From NCBI GenBank assembly GCA_002412545.1, contig DHVG01000002.1, positions 1 through 64,000 of the forward strand: a stretch of 64,000 bases of DNA. Direction: 5' to 3'. Shown piece by piece: positions 24,883-32,554 of this stretch; position 1 is the stretch's first letter, and each line of letters opens with the position of its first letter. The translations under genes were made by a program, and so were the position numbers. This DNA is from Elusimicrobia bacterium UBA5214 (GTDB taxonomy: Bacteria > Elusimicrobiota > UBA5214). The notes beneath the pieces are model-generated. The model searched no databases, was not told the DNA's origin, and worked only from the letters and a program-made list of their open reading frames with translations.

Positions 24883-25639
24883 CCTTCTCCTTAGTTTCAA
24901 AAAGACATGTTTTATCTTTCCTAATTTCTTTCCATGTCTCCTGAAGGTTAGTGTATGGAATCTTGTAGTTGACATTTGAGCATCTTGAGCGTTTCAGTTC
25001 AGAATTAATACTCATCGATGTTTTTCCTTGATTGCATTCTTTTCCCTTCCAAAATTTCATCAAACAAGCATCAAACCAAATCTTCTTGCCTGCTTTGTTG
25101 CTTGAATGGCCATAGAGTCTTAACAACAATTCCCAGTCGTTAAATCTGTTTGAAGGTTTCTCAAGAAGAAGTGTTAAATATTCAACAGGCATTGACAGGG
25201 CTTCCTCCAGACTTTCCTTGTCTGTTAGGATGTGATTTGTCCCGATTTTTTTGATTTTATTTCGATAGAATTGAATTACTTTCAAAATCGTTTCAGAATC
25301 GGTCAAATGAATGCTGTCAAAAGAGAAGTGGATTCTGTCGCATTCAATGTCATTTCTCAGTATTGTGCCGTTGCTTGTTATTGCAAGATAAAAGCTCAAT
25401 TTCTTTGCCAGAGCACAGATTCTTGCAATCTCAGGATGCAATAGTGGCTCGCCACCACCAAGAGCGATTGACCTTGTTCCTGCCTTTTTAAGCTCTTGAA
25501 AAATGTCAGAAATCTTTTCAAAACTAATCTCACTTGTTGACTTGTAAAAACAACCAGGACAGTTTAAATTGCATTTTGAGGTTATCAGGATGTGACAGGA
25601 AAGGGGGAAACTATAGTCAAAATTTATCACTTTAATCAT
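24842..25639 (-). CDS. Radical SAM domain protein
   Basis: A 265-residue radical SAM protein. CX3CX2C is CNLNCPGC (about 23-30), with SIALGGGEPLLHPE (about 57-70) and LAITSNGT (about 85-92) as expected. There is one later pair of cysteines and a lysine-rich tail. It is shorter than SPASM enzymes and resembles activating-enzyme-like or peptide-modifying members. The set with the gene at 22829 gives two radical SAM enzymes within 3 kb of an archaeal-type plasmid-like region. Confidence 0.85.
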   Translation of the reverse strand: MIKVINFDYSFPLSCHILITSKCNLNCPGCFYKSTSEISFEKISDIFQELKKAGTRSIALGGGEPLLHPEIARICALAKKLSFYLAITSNGTILRNDIECDRIHFSFDSIHLTDSETILKVIQFYRNKIKKIGTNHILTDKESLEEALSMPVEYLTLLLEKPSNRFNDWELLLRLYGHSSNKAGKKIWFDACLMKFWKGKECNQGKTSMSINSELKRSRCSNVNYKIPYTNLQETWKEIRKDKTCLFETKEKDDEKEKKTTTLSL

Positions 25640-25650
25640 TTTCGTTCACC

Positions 25651-26253
25651 TCAGAAACCATCCACTTCAGGAGCAGGTTGGATTTCTGCTCCAACGATTT
25701 CCGACAGTTTCTTGCAATGTTCCAAATAACCTTCATTGTTTATCCACCAATCCTGGTTTGAAAAATCAACGCTCATTTCTTCAAAATTTGCTTCGATGTG
25801 GTCAGAACAGCTTGAATCCATCGCAAACTTCCAAACGACGTCAATGTGCAATTTAGCCGGCAGAACGTTTTTCTTTATTCTTTCCTTTATTATTTTTATC
25901 GCTTCTTTGACTCCAGATAGTCCCGGCGGAAGATGATATTTGCTCGTTCCTTCAAAATCGTATGAGAAATAAAGCCCTTCAGTTTTATGCTTTTTGGCAA
26001 AATCGCCTTGCGCAATTTTCTTTTTGTCAAAGACATCGCTTGTAGAATATCTGTCGCTTGCAAACTCTTCAGCATAACCCTCTGTTGGCTTATATTCGCC
26101 GCAATAGAGATAAACGCTTTCGACCGCGTGGACGATGGGGTCCGAGCAAACCTTCAAAACTATTTCTAACATTTCCTGAATGTTTTTGTACTCTATAACG
26201 TGCGGGTCTGCGGTGCAGTCAACAATCTCTTCATTCCAAAATAAAATTTTCAT
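25651..26253 (-). CDS. Hypothetical protein
   Basis: A 200-residue soluble protein with no motif that I recognise. It is rich in Tyr, Asp and Glu; notable is VESVYLYCGEYKPTEGYAEE and the C-terminal EIVGAEIQPAPEVDGF. The ATG has GGAAAAAGAG upstream. It lies 11 bp before the radical SAM gene start, so the two are probably co-translated. Confidence 0.55.
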   Translation of the reverse strand: MKILFWNEEIVDCTADPHVIEYKNIQEMLEIVLKVCSDPIVHAVESVYLYCGEYKPTEGYAEEFASDRYSTSDVFDKKKIAQGDFAKKHKTEGLYFSYDFEGTSKYHLPPGLSGVKEAIKIIKERIKKNVLPAKLHIDVVWKFAMDSSCSDHIEANFEEMSVDFSNQDWWINNEGYLEHCKKLSEIVGAEIQPAPEVDGF

Positions 26254-26280
26254 CTCTTTTTCCTCCTGCTCCTAAAAAGA

Positions 26281-26811
26281 TTATTCATAGCAACTCAATT
26301 CTTTTATGTCATTACCACAATTGGTCGTTCCACATTTTCTGCAGGTATCGCAACTTTTTTCTACCTCCCTTTCCATCTTTGTTAACTTCAAGCCGTATTT
26401 TTCTGCTATTCCTTTTGCAATGCTGATTTCTTCCAAACGCTGTAAGTTTCCAAAATACTCATTCGTTTCTTTTTCGTGCTTTCTTGCAATCTTGACAATT
26501 TCCCTTATGGTTTCGGCTTTTTCTTTTTGCTTCTCTTCTCCATACCTTTTCCTGAAGTCAGCATCTGTTTCTTCTCTGTCCGCTTGTCGCAGATTGTAGT
26601 CGGGGTCATTGGAATATTCGCTCGTTTGCAATCTTTTGGCGAAATCCCGCAAGTCTGCATACTCGTTACGGAATCCATGCAAATCGTAATGCGCGATGAA
26701 TCCCATGTAAAGCGTAATGAACTGATAAGATTGTTTTGACAACCTTGAAATGTCTTTGCTTTTGAAAACATCTTCCACATTTTTAAGAATGTGTTTCATG
26801 TTGAAATCCAT
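26281..26811 (-). CDS. Helical protein with cysteine-rich tail
   Basis: A 176-residue protein: helical N-terminal part, a charged middle (REETDADFRKRYGEEKQKEK), and a tail with five cysteines, CDTCRKCGTTNCGNDIKELS followed by C. The same tail pattern CxxCxxCGxxxCGNDxKxxSC ends the protein at 27448. GGAGATGG lies 8 bp before the ATG. The tail should bind a metal or serve as a recognition tag shared by proteins of this element. Confidence 0.55.
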   Translation of the reverse strand: MDFNMKHILKNVEDVFKSKDISRLSKQSYQFITLYMGFIAHYDLHGFRNEYADLRDFAKRLQTSEYSNDPDYNLRQADREETDADFRKRYGEEKQKEKAETIREIVKIARKHEKETNEYFGNLQRLEEISIAKGIAEKYGLKLTKMEREVEKSCDTCRKCGTTNCGNDIKELSCYE

Positions 26812-26913
26812 TTTTTTTCCATCTCCTTTTTGTTAAGACAAATATTTGAGAAATGACCTTTCTTGATTCCTTTATTTGATAGACGATGAAAATTTCTGTA
26901 GAGGTATCTATTT

Positions 26914-27120
26914 TCAAATGCATTTTTCACAGCCTAATATCTTTGGCCTGCCAGAAGGTGTTAACATATTGTCAAGCCAGTCCCCTAATTGTGTGTAGCC
27001 AGCCTCCATGTCATCAAAGAATTGCTCTCCTTTTTCGTTTTGTTCTCCTCTGATGAATGTTACGAATCTCTGCTCAATGTAAATTTTTTGCACTTCTGAT
27101 TTACATTTCGGACATTTCAT
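26914..27120 (-). CDS. Zinc-ribbon mini-protein
   Basis: A 68-residue protein starting MKCPKCKSEVQKIYIEQRF and ending LGCEKCI, two CxxC pairs that form a zinc ribbon around an acidic loop. AAGGAGGAA lies 7 bp before the ATG at 27120. It is a typical small nucleic-acid or protein-binding module of archaeal elements. Confidence 0.55.
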   Translation of the reverse strand: MKCPKCKSEVQKIYIEQRFVTFIRGEQNEKGEQFFDDMEAGYTQLGDWLDNMLTPSGRPKILGCEKCI

Positions 27121-27152
27121 GTGCTTATTCCTCCTTCGGTTCTTCCGGAATG

Positions 27153-27443
27153 TCAAGCATATTTGAGAAGAATCTTCTTTATGTGTTCATTCGCCTGACG
27201 ATGAAAATCTCCGACAGCAGCATCATTTTCGTCATTTCTGACGTGCTCCCAGATTTTGGCAATGACTTTTTGCTCTTTGTTTCCGAAAAGTTTTGATATT
27301 TCTTTGAAGTCTTGCCTTGTGACCTCAACAAGCATTTCGCCGTTGTTCAATCCAATTGTTTCCTTGTAAGCCTTATTGAAATCTCTTGCTTTAACCACGC
27401 TAATTACACCGCCGCCTTGACTAACTGCCAAAAATACAGTCAT
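27153..27443 (-). CDS. Hypothetical protein
   Basis: A 96-residue soluble protein (MTVFLAVSQGGGVISVVKAR at the start). GGAAGGAGGT lies 6 bp before the ATG at 27443. No family recognised. It sits between two cysteine-containing genes in the leftward set. Confidence 0.5.
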   Translation of the reverse strand: MTVFLAVSQGGGVISVVKARDFNKAYKETIGLNNGEMLVEVTRQDFKEISKLFGNKEQKVIAKIWEHVRNDENDAAVGDFHRQANEHIKKILLKYA

Positions 27444-27447
27444 GTTT

Positions 27448-27714
27448 CTACCTCCTTCCAAAACAACTCATATTTTTTAGGTCATTTCCGCATGTAATCT
27501 CACCGCATTTCTTACAATCTTCACAGCGAACCGAGCTTCTTTCAATAGCCTCGCCAATTATTGCGTCAAGTTCCGGGGTTAACTGACGGTCAATATTCTC
27601 AGTAATTTCTTTCAGTTCTTTTGCCGTCAGTTTTCTGCCTATTTTTTCTTTCGCTCTTTTCTGAACATCTTCTTTTGTAATCCAATAAACAAGTTTTCTT
27701 CTGTTTGCAGGCAT
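27448..27714 (-). CDS. Small protein with cysteine-rich tail
   Basis: An 88-residue protein: basic helical start with YWITKEDVQKRAKEKIGRKL, then a tail CEDCKKCGEITCGNDLKNMS plus C that matches the tail of the protein at 26281. AAAGGAGGTG lies 7 bp before the ATG. The N-terminal part may be a small helix-turn-helix. Function unknown. Confidence 0.55.
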   Translation of the reverse strand: MPANRRKLVYWITKEDVQKRAKEKIGRKLTAKELKEITENIDRQLTPELDAIIGEAIERSSVRCEDCKKCGEITCGNDLKNMSCFGRR

Positions 27715-27737
27715 GACTTTCACCTCCTTTTTTGAAT

Positions 27738-28985
27738 TCAATCAGTGTTTATTACTGCTTTATAACCCCAAGGCGGCTCCTGATGATTTTCGGTCAAAAC
27801 CCAAAGCATGGGAAAAGATGCCTTTTGCTTTGGATAGTCACCATAGCCGTCAGTAAAATAAACAAGAAGAGAGGGCTTTTCTTTCATCTCCTTGAGCTTT
27901 TCAAAAACCGGATTGAAATTCGTTCCTCCTCCGCCCTTGAATTTCAATTTGCGAAGGAATTCGTGAACGTTTCTTGTCTTTACCATTTCGTAAATTTCGC
28001 AGTCGCAGGTAATGACGAGAATTTCCTCAACCAGACTGTGCAGTTTCCTCATTTCGCTTGCGAAAGCATCCAGTTCATTTGTGCCAATGCTTCCAGAAGT
28101 GTCGATTGCAACAACAATTTCGCCAACTTTTTCATTTCTCAATCCGGGAAGAATGAACCTGTCAGCAAGAGGATGCCTGTGATTCGGATTTTCCCATCTG
28201 TAGTCGTCTTCAGCAATTACCTGGCCGACAATTCTGTGCAGGATTCTTTCCCATGGCACCTGTGCCTGTTTCAATTTGTTGATTTGCCTTTCAATTCCCT
28301 CAGGCAAGTTTCCTTTCTGTTTGCATACTTGATGAGCTGCAATTATCCTTTCAATCGCTTCCTGAATTTTTTCTTTCGCCTCTTGTGGCAAGTGAATGTC
28401 AAGAAATTTTCCTCTTGTTTGCAAATCTTTCTCGCAGGAAGGGCATTTTCCTTGCTTGATATCTTTTTCCTTCAAATCAGCGCCACAATTAGTGCATTCA
28501 ACCTTAACTCCGTCCTTGCCAACTGTTGTCTTGATTGGAACAAATAGCTTGAAATCTTTGATTTCTTTCTCCAAAATTTCATAAACTTCTTCTGTTGTTT
28601 TCCCTTCGAACCTTTCGTCATAGTAAGCATCTTCTGGGAGTTCATTCTTGCTCAAGCCGCAAGCTTCTCTTGCCTCGGCATTTGCAACATACTCGCAAGC
28701 CAAATTCCAGATGTATGAATTTCTTTTGCCCATTCTTTTCCTGCCAAAAGTTCCGGGATGCAGGAAAATGCAATGCACGATTTCGTGCAGCAAGACAAAG
28801 TAAATTTTCTCGTTGTCCCATTTTTCAAGCACTTCTGGGTCGTAAAACAAGTGCTCAAGGTCAGTCGCAAACGTGCCAATGCCTTTTGCCTCAACGATTT
28901 TCCAGTCAAAGGCATAAAAGGCAAAAAACGGCAGTTTGTTCGTAAGAACCGCTAACTGATTACAAATTTTTTTTCTTGCTTCCAT
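27738..28985 (-). CDS. DUF2201-like metallopeptidase / VWA protein
   Basis: A 415-residue protein. The N-terminal half has a zinc-peptidase HExxH in FVLLHEIVHCIFLHP (about 70-84). A zinc ribbon CTNCGAD...CPSC follows (about 165-190). The C-terminal half is a von Willebrand A domain with the metal-site motif AIDTSGSIG (about 290-298) and a TDG later. This order matches the DUF2201 family, which pairs with MoxR-type AAA ATPases. The likely partner is at 35872. Such pairs act as chaperone-like metal or complex assembly factors and some are found in defence loci. GGAGGTG lies before the ATG at 28985. Confidence 0.85.
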   Translation of the reverse strand: MEARKKICNQLAVLTNKLPFFAFYAFDWKIVEAKGIGTFATDLEHLFYDPEVLEKWDNEKIYFVLLHEIVHCIFLHPGTFGRKRMGKRNSYIWNLACEYVANAEAREACGLSKNELPEDAYYDERFEGKTTEEVYEILEKEIKDFKLFVPIKTTVGKDGVKVECTNCGADLKEKDIKQGKCPSCEKDLQTRGKFLDIHLPQEAKEKIQEAIERIIAAHQVCKQKGNLPEGIERQINKLKQAQVPWERILHRIVGQVIAEDDYRWENPNHRHPLADRFILPGLRNEKVGEIVVAIDTSGSIGTNELDAFASEMRKLHSLVEEILVITCDCEIYEMVKTRNVHEFLRKLKFKGGGGTNFNPVFEKLKEMKEKPSLLVYFTDGYGDYPKQKASFPMLWVLTENHQEPPWGYKAVINTD

Positions 28986-29211
28986 GTTTCGCACCTCCTT
29001 CAAATTCAGAAATTTTTATGTCCTTACTGCACACTGCACAATGAATGCAGACAACATCCTTGCCTTTGAACCCCGGATAATTATGCTCACCAGAGCCATA
29101 AACTATGATTTCAATGCCTTCGCTGGTTTTGCAAAAAGGGCATGTTTTCTCTTTCATCTTTTGGGCGACTCCACGTTTGAAAAATCCCTCTTCTTTATTT
29201 TTCCTGTCCAT
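28960..29211 (-). CDS. Zinc-ribbon protein
   Basis: About 83 residues with CPFC and CIHCAVC (two CxxC sites and an extra Cys) and a basic C-terminus. It may start at ATG 29211, overlapping the RadC gene end by 17 bp, or at ATG 29157 just before the first cysteine pair; ribosome signals are weak for both. It overlaps the start of the next gene by 26 bp. The fold is a zinc ribbon; the role is unknown. Confidence 0.55.
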   Translation of the reverse strand: MDRKNKEEGFFKRGVAQKMKEKTCPFCKTSEGIEIIVYGSGEHNYPGFKGKDVVCIHCAVCSKDIKISEFEGGAKHGSKKKNL

Positions 29212-29671
29212 TGTTTTGCAGGAGACCTTCTCTCCTGAACGAAAGGAAATTGGAATTGCCAATAACTACATGGTCAGCTATTTTGATCCCGATGATTTTT
29301 CCGGCATTTTCAAGGCGTTTTGTTATTTCAATGTCATCTTCTGAAGGCTTGTGGTCGCCACTCGGATGATTATGAGCGAGGATTATGCTTGCTGCATTGT
29401 TCAGTATTGCTGACTTGAAAACCTCTCTCGGATGAACAATCGATGCATTAAGCGAGCCTATTGCGACCTCTTCTATTCCAATAACGTGATTTCTTGCATC
29501 CAAATGAACTGAAACAAAACACTCTCTGTCTTTGTTGCTCAGGTATCTAACAAGATTGAAAATGTCTTCTGGATTGTTAATCTGCGGACCTTTTCTTATG
29601 CAAGAATCCCGCAGAAGTTGGACACTGACGTGAAGTTTCTTCATTTCAATAGTTAATGCTTCTTCGTTCAT
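29195..29671 (-). CDS. RadC/JAB-domain protein
   Basis: A 158-residue protein of the RadC family: EVAIGSLNASIVHPREVFK, then AHNHPSGDHKPSEDDI with the JAB metal-binding HxHPSGD. The N-terminal helix-hairpin-helix of long RadC proteins is missing, as is usual in plasmid and phage copies. The reaction is unproven; the JAB fold suggests a metallo-isopeptidase or nuclease. AAAGGAG precedes the ATG at 29671, and a TATA box lies at about 29730. Confidence 0.88.
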   Translation of the reverse strand: MNEEALTIEMKKLHVSVQLLRDSCIRKGPQINNPEDIFNLVRYLSNKDRECFVSVHLDARNHVIGIEEVAIGSLNASIVHPREVFKSAILNNAASIILAHNHPSGDHKPSEDDIEITKRLENAGKIIGIKIADHVVIGNSNFLSFRREGLLQNNGQEK

Positions 29672-29716
29672 GAATTTCTCCTTTCCAATGGAAATTTCTG
29701 ATAATAATTTTGCTTG

Positions 29717-29732
29717 ACGAAAGATATTTAAA
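29717..29732 (+). promoter_or_regulatory. Archaeal BRE/TATA promoter
   Basis: ACGAAAGATATTTAAA, with the TATA centre 26 bp before the ATG at 29754: a leaderless arrangement. The minus strand of the same box (CTTTAAATATC) can serve the leftward RadC set, so this is a two-way promoter. Confidence 0.7.
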
Positions 29733-29753
29733 GCACAAAAACTGAACAACAGA

Positions 29754-30188
29754 ATGTTTTGGGAAAAACCTGACGTTCACACGAAAGTTTGGCTTGTTTT
29801 TCTAATTGTTTTGTTCTCAGTTATGCTATTTTCAGCAATAACAAAATCCGTTGAACCTATTTATCCGGTTCTGGTTGCATTTGCAGTTGTCTTGACCTTG
29901 CTTTTTGGTTATAAAGTGGTAGCAACACAGATGACAGGAATCTTGTTATTTTTGCTTTCCTTCCTGGTCATTAGTTTCTTTAATTCGCCAATTGGTTTCA
30001 AGAAGTGCGATGTTCTATGCATTGAATCGACATTTTCCGGATGGCTCTTTCACAATCTCACGCAGATAGCGATTTACTCGCCGATAATTTTGTTGTTTAG
30101 CGTTCTGTTCTGGCTGGTTAGTTCGGAAATTGCGAAGGGAATGACTAAAGAGCAAGTTACGTTGGTAAGAAAAACTGCAAGAAGATAG
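29754..30188 (+). CDS. Four-helix membrane protein
   Basis: A 144-residue integral membrane protein with helices at about 12-30, 37-55, 60-77 and 105-125 and a short basic end. Two cysteines (KKCDVLCIE) lie in an outer loop. There is no ribosome site; translation is leaderless from a BRE/TATA promoter. No family recognised. Confidence 0.65.
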   Translation: MFWEKPDVHTKVWLVFLIVLFSVMLFSAITKSVEPIYPVLVAFAVVLTLLFGYKVVATQMTGILLFLLSFLVISFFNSPIGFKKCDVLCIESTFSGWLFHNLTQIAIYSPIILLFSVLFWLVSSEIAKGMTKEQVTLVRKTARR

Positions 30189-30211
30189 ATTCACAATTTT
30201 CTCTTAGCTTT

Positions 30212-30544
30212 CTATCCGTATCCAAATTTTCTTTCATATTCCTTATGGCTGAGCCATTCAAGAATCACGCCTAGTATTTCGATTTCGTCCTTTTTTATGC
30301 TGTAAAGCAATCTCCATGCACTTGGAAGATTGTATTTCCAAAGGTTGTTTATTCCGTATTTTCTTACGTATTCCTTTGGAATCAGCCTGTTTGGAATCTG
30401 TATTCCGCAAGTGGCATCTCTTGCAAGGTCATCAAATGCCCTATTGAGCCAATCGTAAAGCATTTTCTTTTCTGTTTTTGATTTCCTCAATTTTTCGAAT
30501 GTCCTCTTGATCTTCTCATCTGCAAACACGACTCTCGTTTTCAT
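30212..30544 (-). CDS. RelE-like toxin
   Basis: A 110-residue protein. The core MKTRVVFADEKIKRTFEKL, WLNRAFDDLARDA, YGINNLWKYNLPSAWRLLYS and ILGVILEWLSHKEYERKFGY matches archaeal RelE/ParE-family toxins, which cut mRNA on the ribosome; the AWRLLY strand and the terminal Tyr region are usual active-site parts. The ATG at 30544 overlaps the stop of the upstream gene (ATGA). It is the second gene of a two-gene unit behind a palindromic operator. Confidence 0.8.
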   Translation of the reverse strand: MKTRVVFADEKIKRTFEKLRKSKTEKKMLYDWLNRAFDDLARDATCGIQIPNRLIPKEYVRKYGINNLWKYNLPSAWRLLYSIKKDEIEILGVILEWLSHKEYERKFGYG

Positions 30545-30810
30545 CTTATAAAAAGGTTCTTTTTCTTCAACAATCTCCTGACTCCCTCGGAATCCCATAT
30601 CCAGCAGACGTGTCCTTGCTTGTCGACTGCTATCTTGCTTGTTTCAAGCAGGTAATCGAACGCGATTTGGTACGTTTGGTACATTACTTTTCTCGGTAGC
30701 CTTTGCCACATCTGCGTCTTTGTGAATTCTCCACCGTTCTCTTTTATGAAATCCTCTATCATCAACACAGTGTCAAGCCTTGGATATCTCAAAATTTGCT
30801 GCGTTCTCAT
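30541..30810 (-). CDS. Putative winged-helix antitoxin/regulator
   Basis: An 89-residue basic protein. GGEFTKTQMWQRLPRKVMYQ followed by FDYLLETSKIAVDKQGHVCW has the helix-helix-wing order of winged HTH proteins. It precedes the RelE-like toxin with a 4-bp overlap and is preceded by an 18-bp perfect palindrome over the promoter, so it is the likely antitoxin and autorepressor. The family pairing with RelE is unusual, since RelB-type antitoxins are RHH or AbrB-like. Confidence 0.65.
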   Translation of the reverse strand: MRTQQILRYPRLDTVLMIEDFIKENGGEFTKTQMWQRLPRKVMYQTYQIAFDYLLETSKIAVDKQGHVCWIWDSEGVRRLLKKKNLFIR

Positions 30811-30812
30811 GG

Positions 30813-30840
30813 TTATATCAATTGATATAAGTATTTAAAT
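30813..30840 (-). promoter_or_regulatory. Palindromic operator over TATA promoter
   Basis: TTATATCAATTGATATAA (30813-30830) is a perfect 18-bp palindrome between ATTTAAATAC (30840-30831, TATA box) and the ATG at 30810. A dimer bound here would block the start of the toxin-antitoxin transcript. Confidence 0.7.
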
Positions 30841-30934
30841 CTTTCTATTGTTGACTATTCTAGTTTCTATCATCACTTAATTTGGCAGACTTGAGAGATA
30901 AATTTATAAACTTCCCTTGCTTTTTCTTTGATGA

Positions 30935-31900
30935 ATGGAACGAGAAATAAAAATGATTTCGCTAATTTATTTAGTCCTTCAGAACTTGTTTTTTTCTGAA
31001 TCAAAGGAACCAAAAAGAAAAATGATCCTTATAAAAAACAAAAGAGGATGGCTTTTAATAATGGAAGCTTTTGTTGCAATCATGTTTCTGCTTGGATTCA
31101 GCATTTATATGATTCAGGTTCAGACGCCAAGAGTTGACATAAGTGAGGAGATTGGGAGGCAAGCAAGATACATAGTAAAGGCTGCTGCTCATGACAATGA
31201 AGTTAGAAATGCAGTCATGGGAAACAATACTTGCGTGATAAAAAATTTTGTTTATCAGCAGTTAAAGCAGTATGCGCCATATCTTGACTATTATGTCAAG
31301 TTATGTGCTCCAGGCATGTCTTGTCAGATGCCGTACGCAAAAAAACAGGAAATAAAAAAAGACATCTATGCAGACGATTATCTTTTTTCAGCCAATCTCA
31401 CAGTTTTCAGACCAACAGTCATGAAAATTTTCCTGTGGGAGAGCGAGACAGGACCGAGCAAGCCCGGAACAGCAGAAAGGTATTTTTATACACCAACCAA
31501 TTATGAAGGTGATTTGCCGCCATCGCCCTTGCCAACTTTACCTTGCCGTGCAGGAAGAAAATTAAAGTGTGATGGTGAAAGTTATGTAGTTGAAAATGAA
31601 AAGATACCGCAAGATGAAAATACTTATGAAGCATGCAAATATGATGATAATATAGATGAAGATTGTGATGGATTGATAAGCTGTTTTGGTGGTGTGCCGA
31701 AAGATTTGACGAAAAGAGACGACAGTTGTTATGGCAAGCCTGTTGCGAAAAATACTGATCCAACTTCAGTTTATGGAACTTGTAATGTTGCTGAGTGCTT
31801 GTGCTTGTTAACAGAGGGACCGGCAGGAAGCATTGCCTGTCAAGATGGTTTCGATAATGATGGCAACGGTGTTTGGGATGACGCAGACCCCAACTGCTAG
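30935..31900 (+). CDS. Archaeal pilin-like surface protein with Cys-rich MopE-like tail
   Basis: A 321-residue protein. After a basic segment comes KRGWLLIMEAFVAIMFLLGF (about 38-58), the hydrophobic start of class III prepilin-like proteins common in DPANN archaea. A soluble domain with paired cysteines follows. The last 100 residues hold aspartate- and cysteine-rich repeats (CKYDDNIDEDCDGL, CQDGFDNDGNGVWDDADPNC) of the MopE/EF-loop-like putative calcium-binding type. TTTATAAA (30903-30910) lies 28 bp before the ATG, so the transcript is leaderless; an internal ATG at 31022 would place the signal nearer the N-terminus. Confidence 0.75.
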   Translation: MEREIKMISLIYLVLQNLFFSESKEPKRKMILIKNKRGWLLIMEAFVAIMFLLGFSIYMIQVQTPRVDISEEIGRQARYIVKAAAHDNEVRNAVMGNNTCVIKNFVYQQLKQYAPYLDYYVKLCAPGMSCQMPYAKKQEIKKDIYADDYLFSANLTVFRPTVMKIFLWESETGPSKPGTAERYFYTPTNYEGDLPPSPLPTLPCRAGRKLKCDGESYVVENEKIPQDENTYEACKYDDNIDEDCDGLISCFGGVPKDLTKRDDSCYGKPVAKNTDPTSVYGTCNVAECLCLLTEGPAGSIACQDGFDNDGNGVWDDADPNC

Positions 31901-31997
31901 TAATTCAAGAAGATGGTTGTTGTTTGACGTAAGAGGAAAATTTTCAGATTGAAAAGAGTTTATTTTAAATGTAAAATAAATACTGTTTTGATAAGAT

Positions 31998-32258
31998 ATG
32001 ATGATTTGGGAAAATTGGCCATATTGGAAGAGAGGTATAATTCTTGGTTTACTTGCCGGAAGTCTATCCGGCATAGCCATAGTGCTTTTTTCTTTTTTAA
32101 GCGGTAAACCTTGTGCGTATCCATTTAGATGTTTTTCATCTTTCGTAATCTTTTTTGGAGTGTTTGGCACTTTAGTTGGTTTAATAAGAGATATAATCGA
32201 CAAGATTAAAGAAAAATATCAATCTTCCACAATTCTTCTTAATTTATACTGTTGTTAG
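31998..32258 (+). CDS. Small two-helix membrane protein
   Basis: An 86-residue protein with hydrophobic segments at about 14-33 and 48-65 and a basic tail. A TATA-like TTTTAAAT lies about 30 bp before the ATG. Unknown family; the protein is likely expressed separately from the pilin-like gene upstream. Confidence 0.5.
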   Translation: MMIWENWPYWKRGIILGLLAGSLSGIAIVLFSFLSGKPCAYPFRCFSSFVIFFGVFGTLVGLIRDIIDKIKEKYQSSTILLNLYCC

Positions 32259-32328
32259 TTAATTTACTCTTCGCTAGCATTTTAGTTTCTGTAGATATAA
32301 CTAAATTCTAAAGGAAGGAGGAATACGG

Positions 32329-32505
32329 ATGCGTAAAATCTTATTTCTAGCAATTTCTGTCTTGGTTTCATGGGTGACAGGGCCTTATTTCTTCGCGGCG
32401 TGTGGAGCATCAAGGAATCCTTCACTTTGTCTTGGAATACGCTTTGCTATTTTCATTATTACTTATCTTGTGTTGAGCGCTATAGCTGGTGGTCGAAAGA
32501 AATAA
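32329..32505 (+). CDS. 58-residue membrane protein
   Basis: A small protein starting MRKILFLAISVLVSWVTGPY, with two hydrophobic helices separated by a short loop with two cysteines (AACGASRNPSLCLG) and a GGRKK end. AAGGAGGAA lies 6 bp before the ATG. No family recognised; it lies between converging genes. Confidence 0.55.
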   Translation: MRKILFLAISVLVSWVTGPYFFAACGASRNPSLCLGIRFAIFIITYLVLSAIAGGRKK

Positions 32506-32554
32506 CAAAAGATAAAATAGTTGACATTTTGGACTGAAGAAAATCAAGTCTCGA

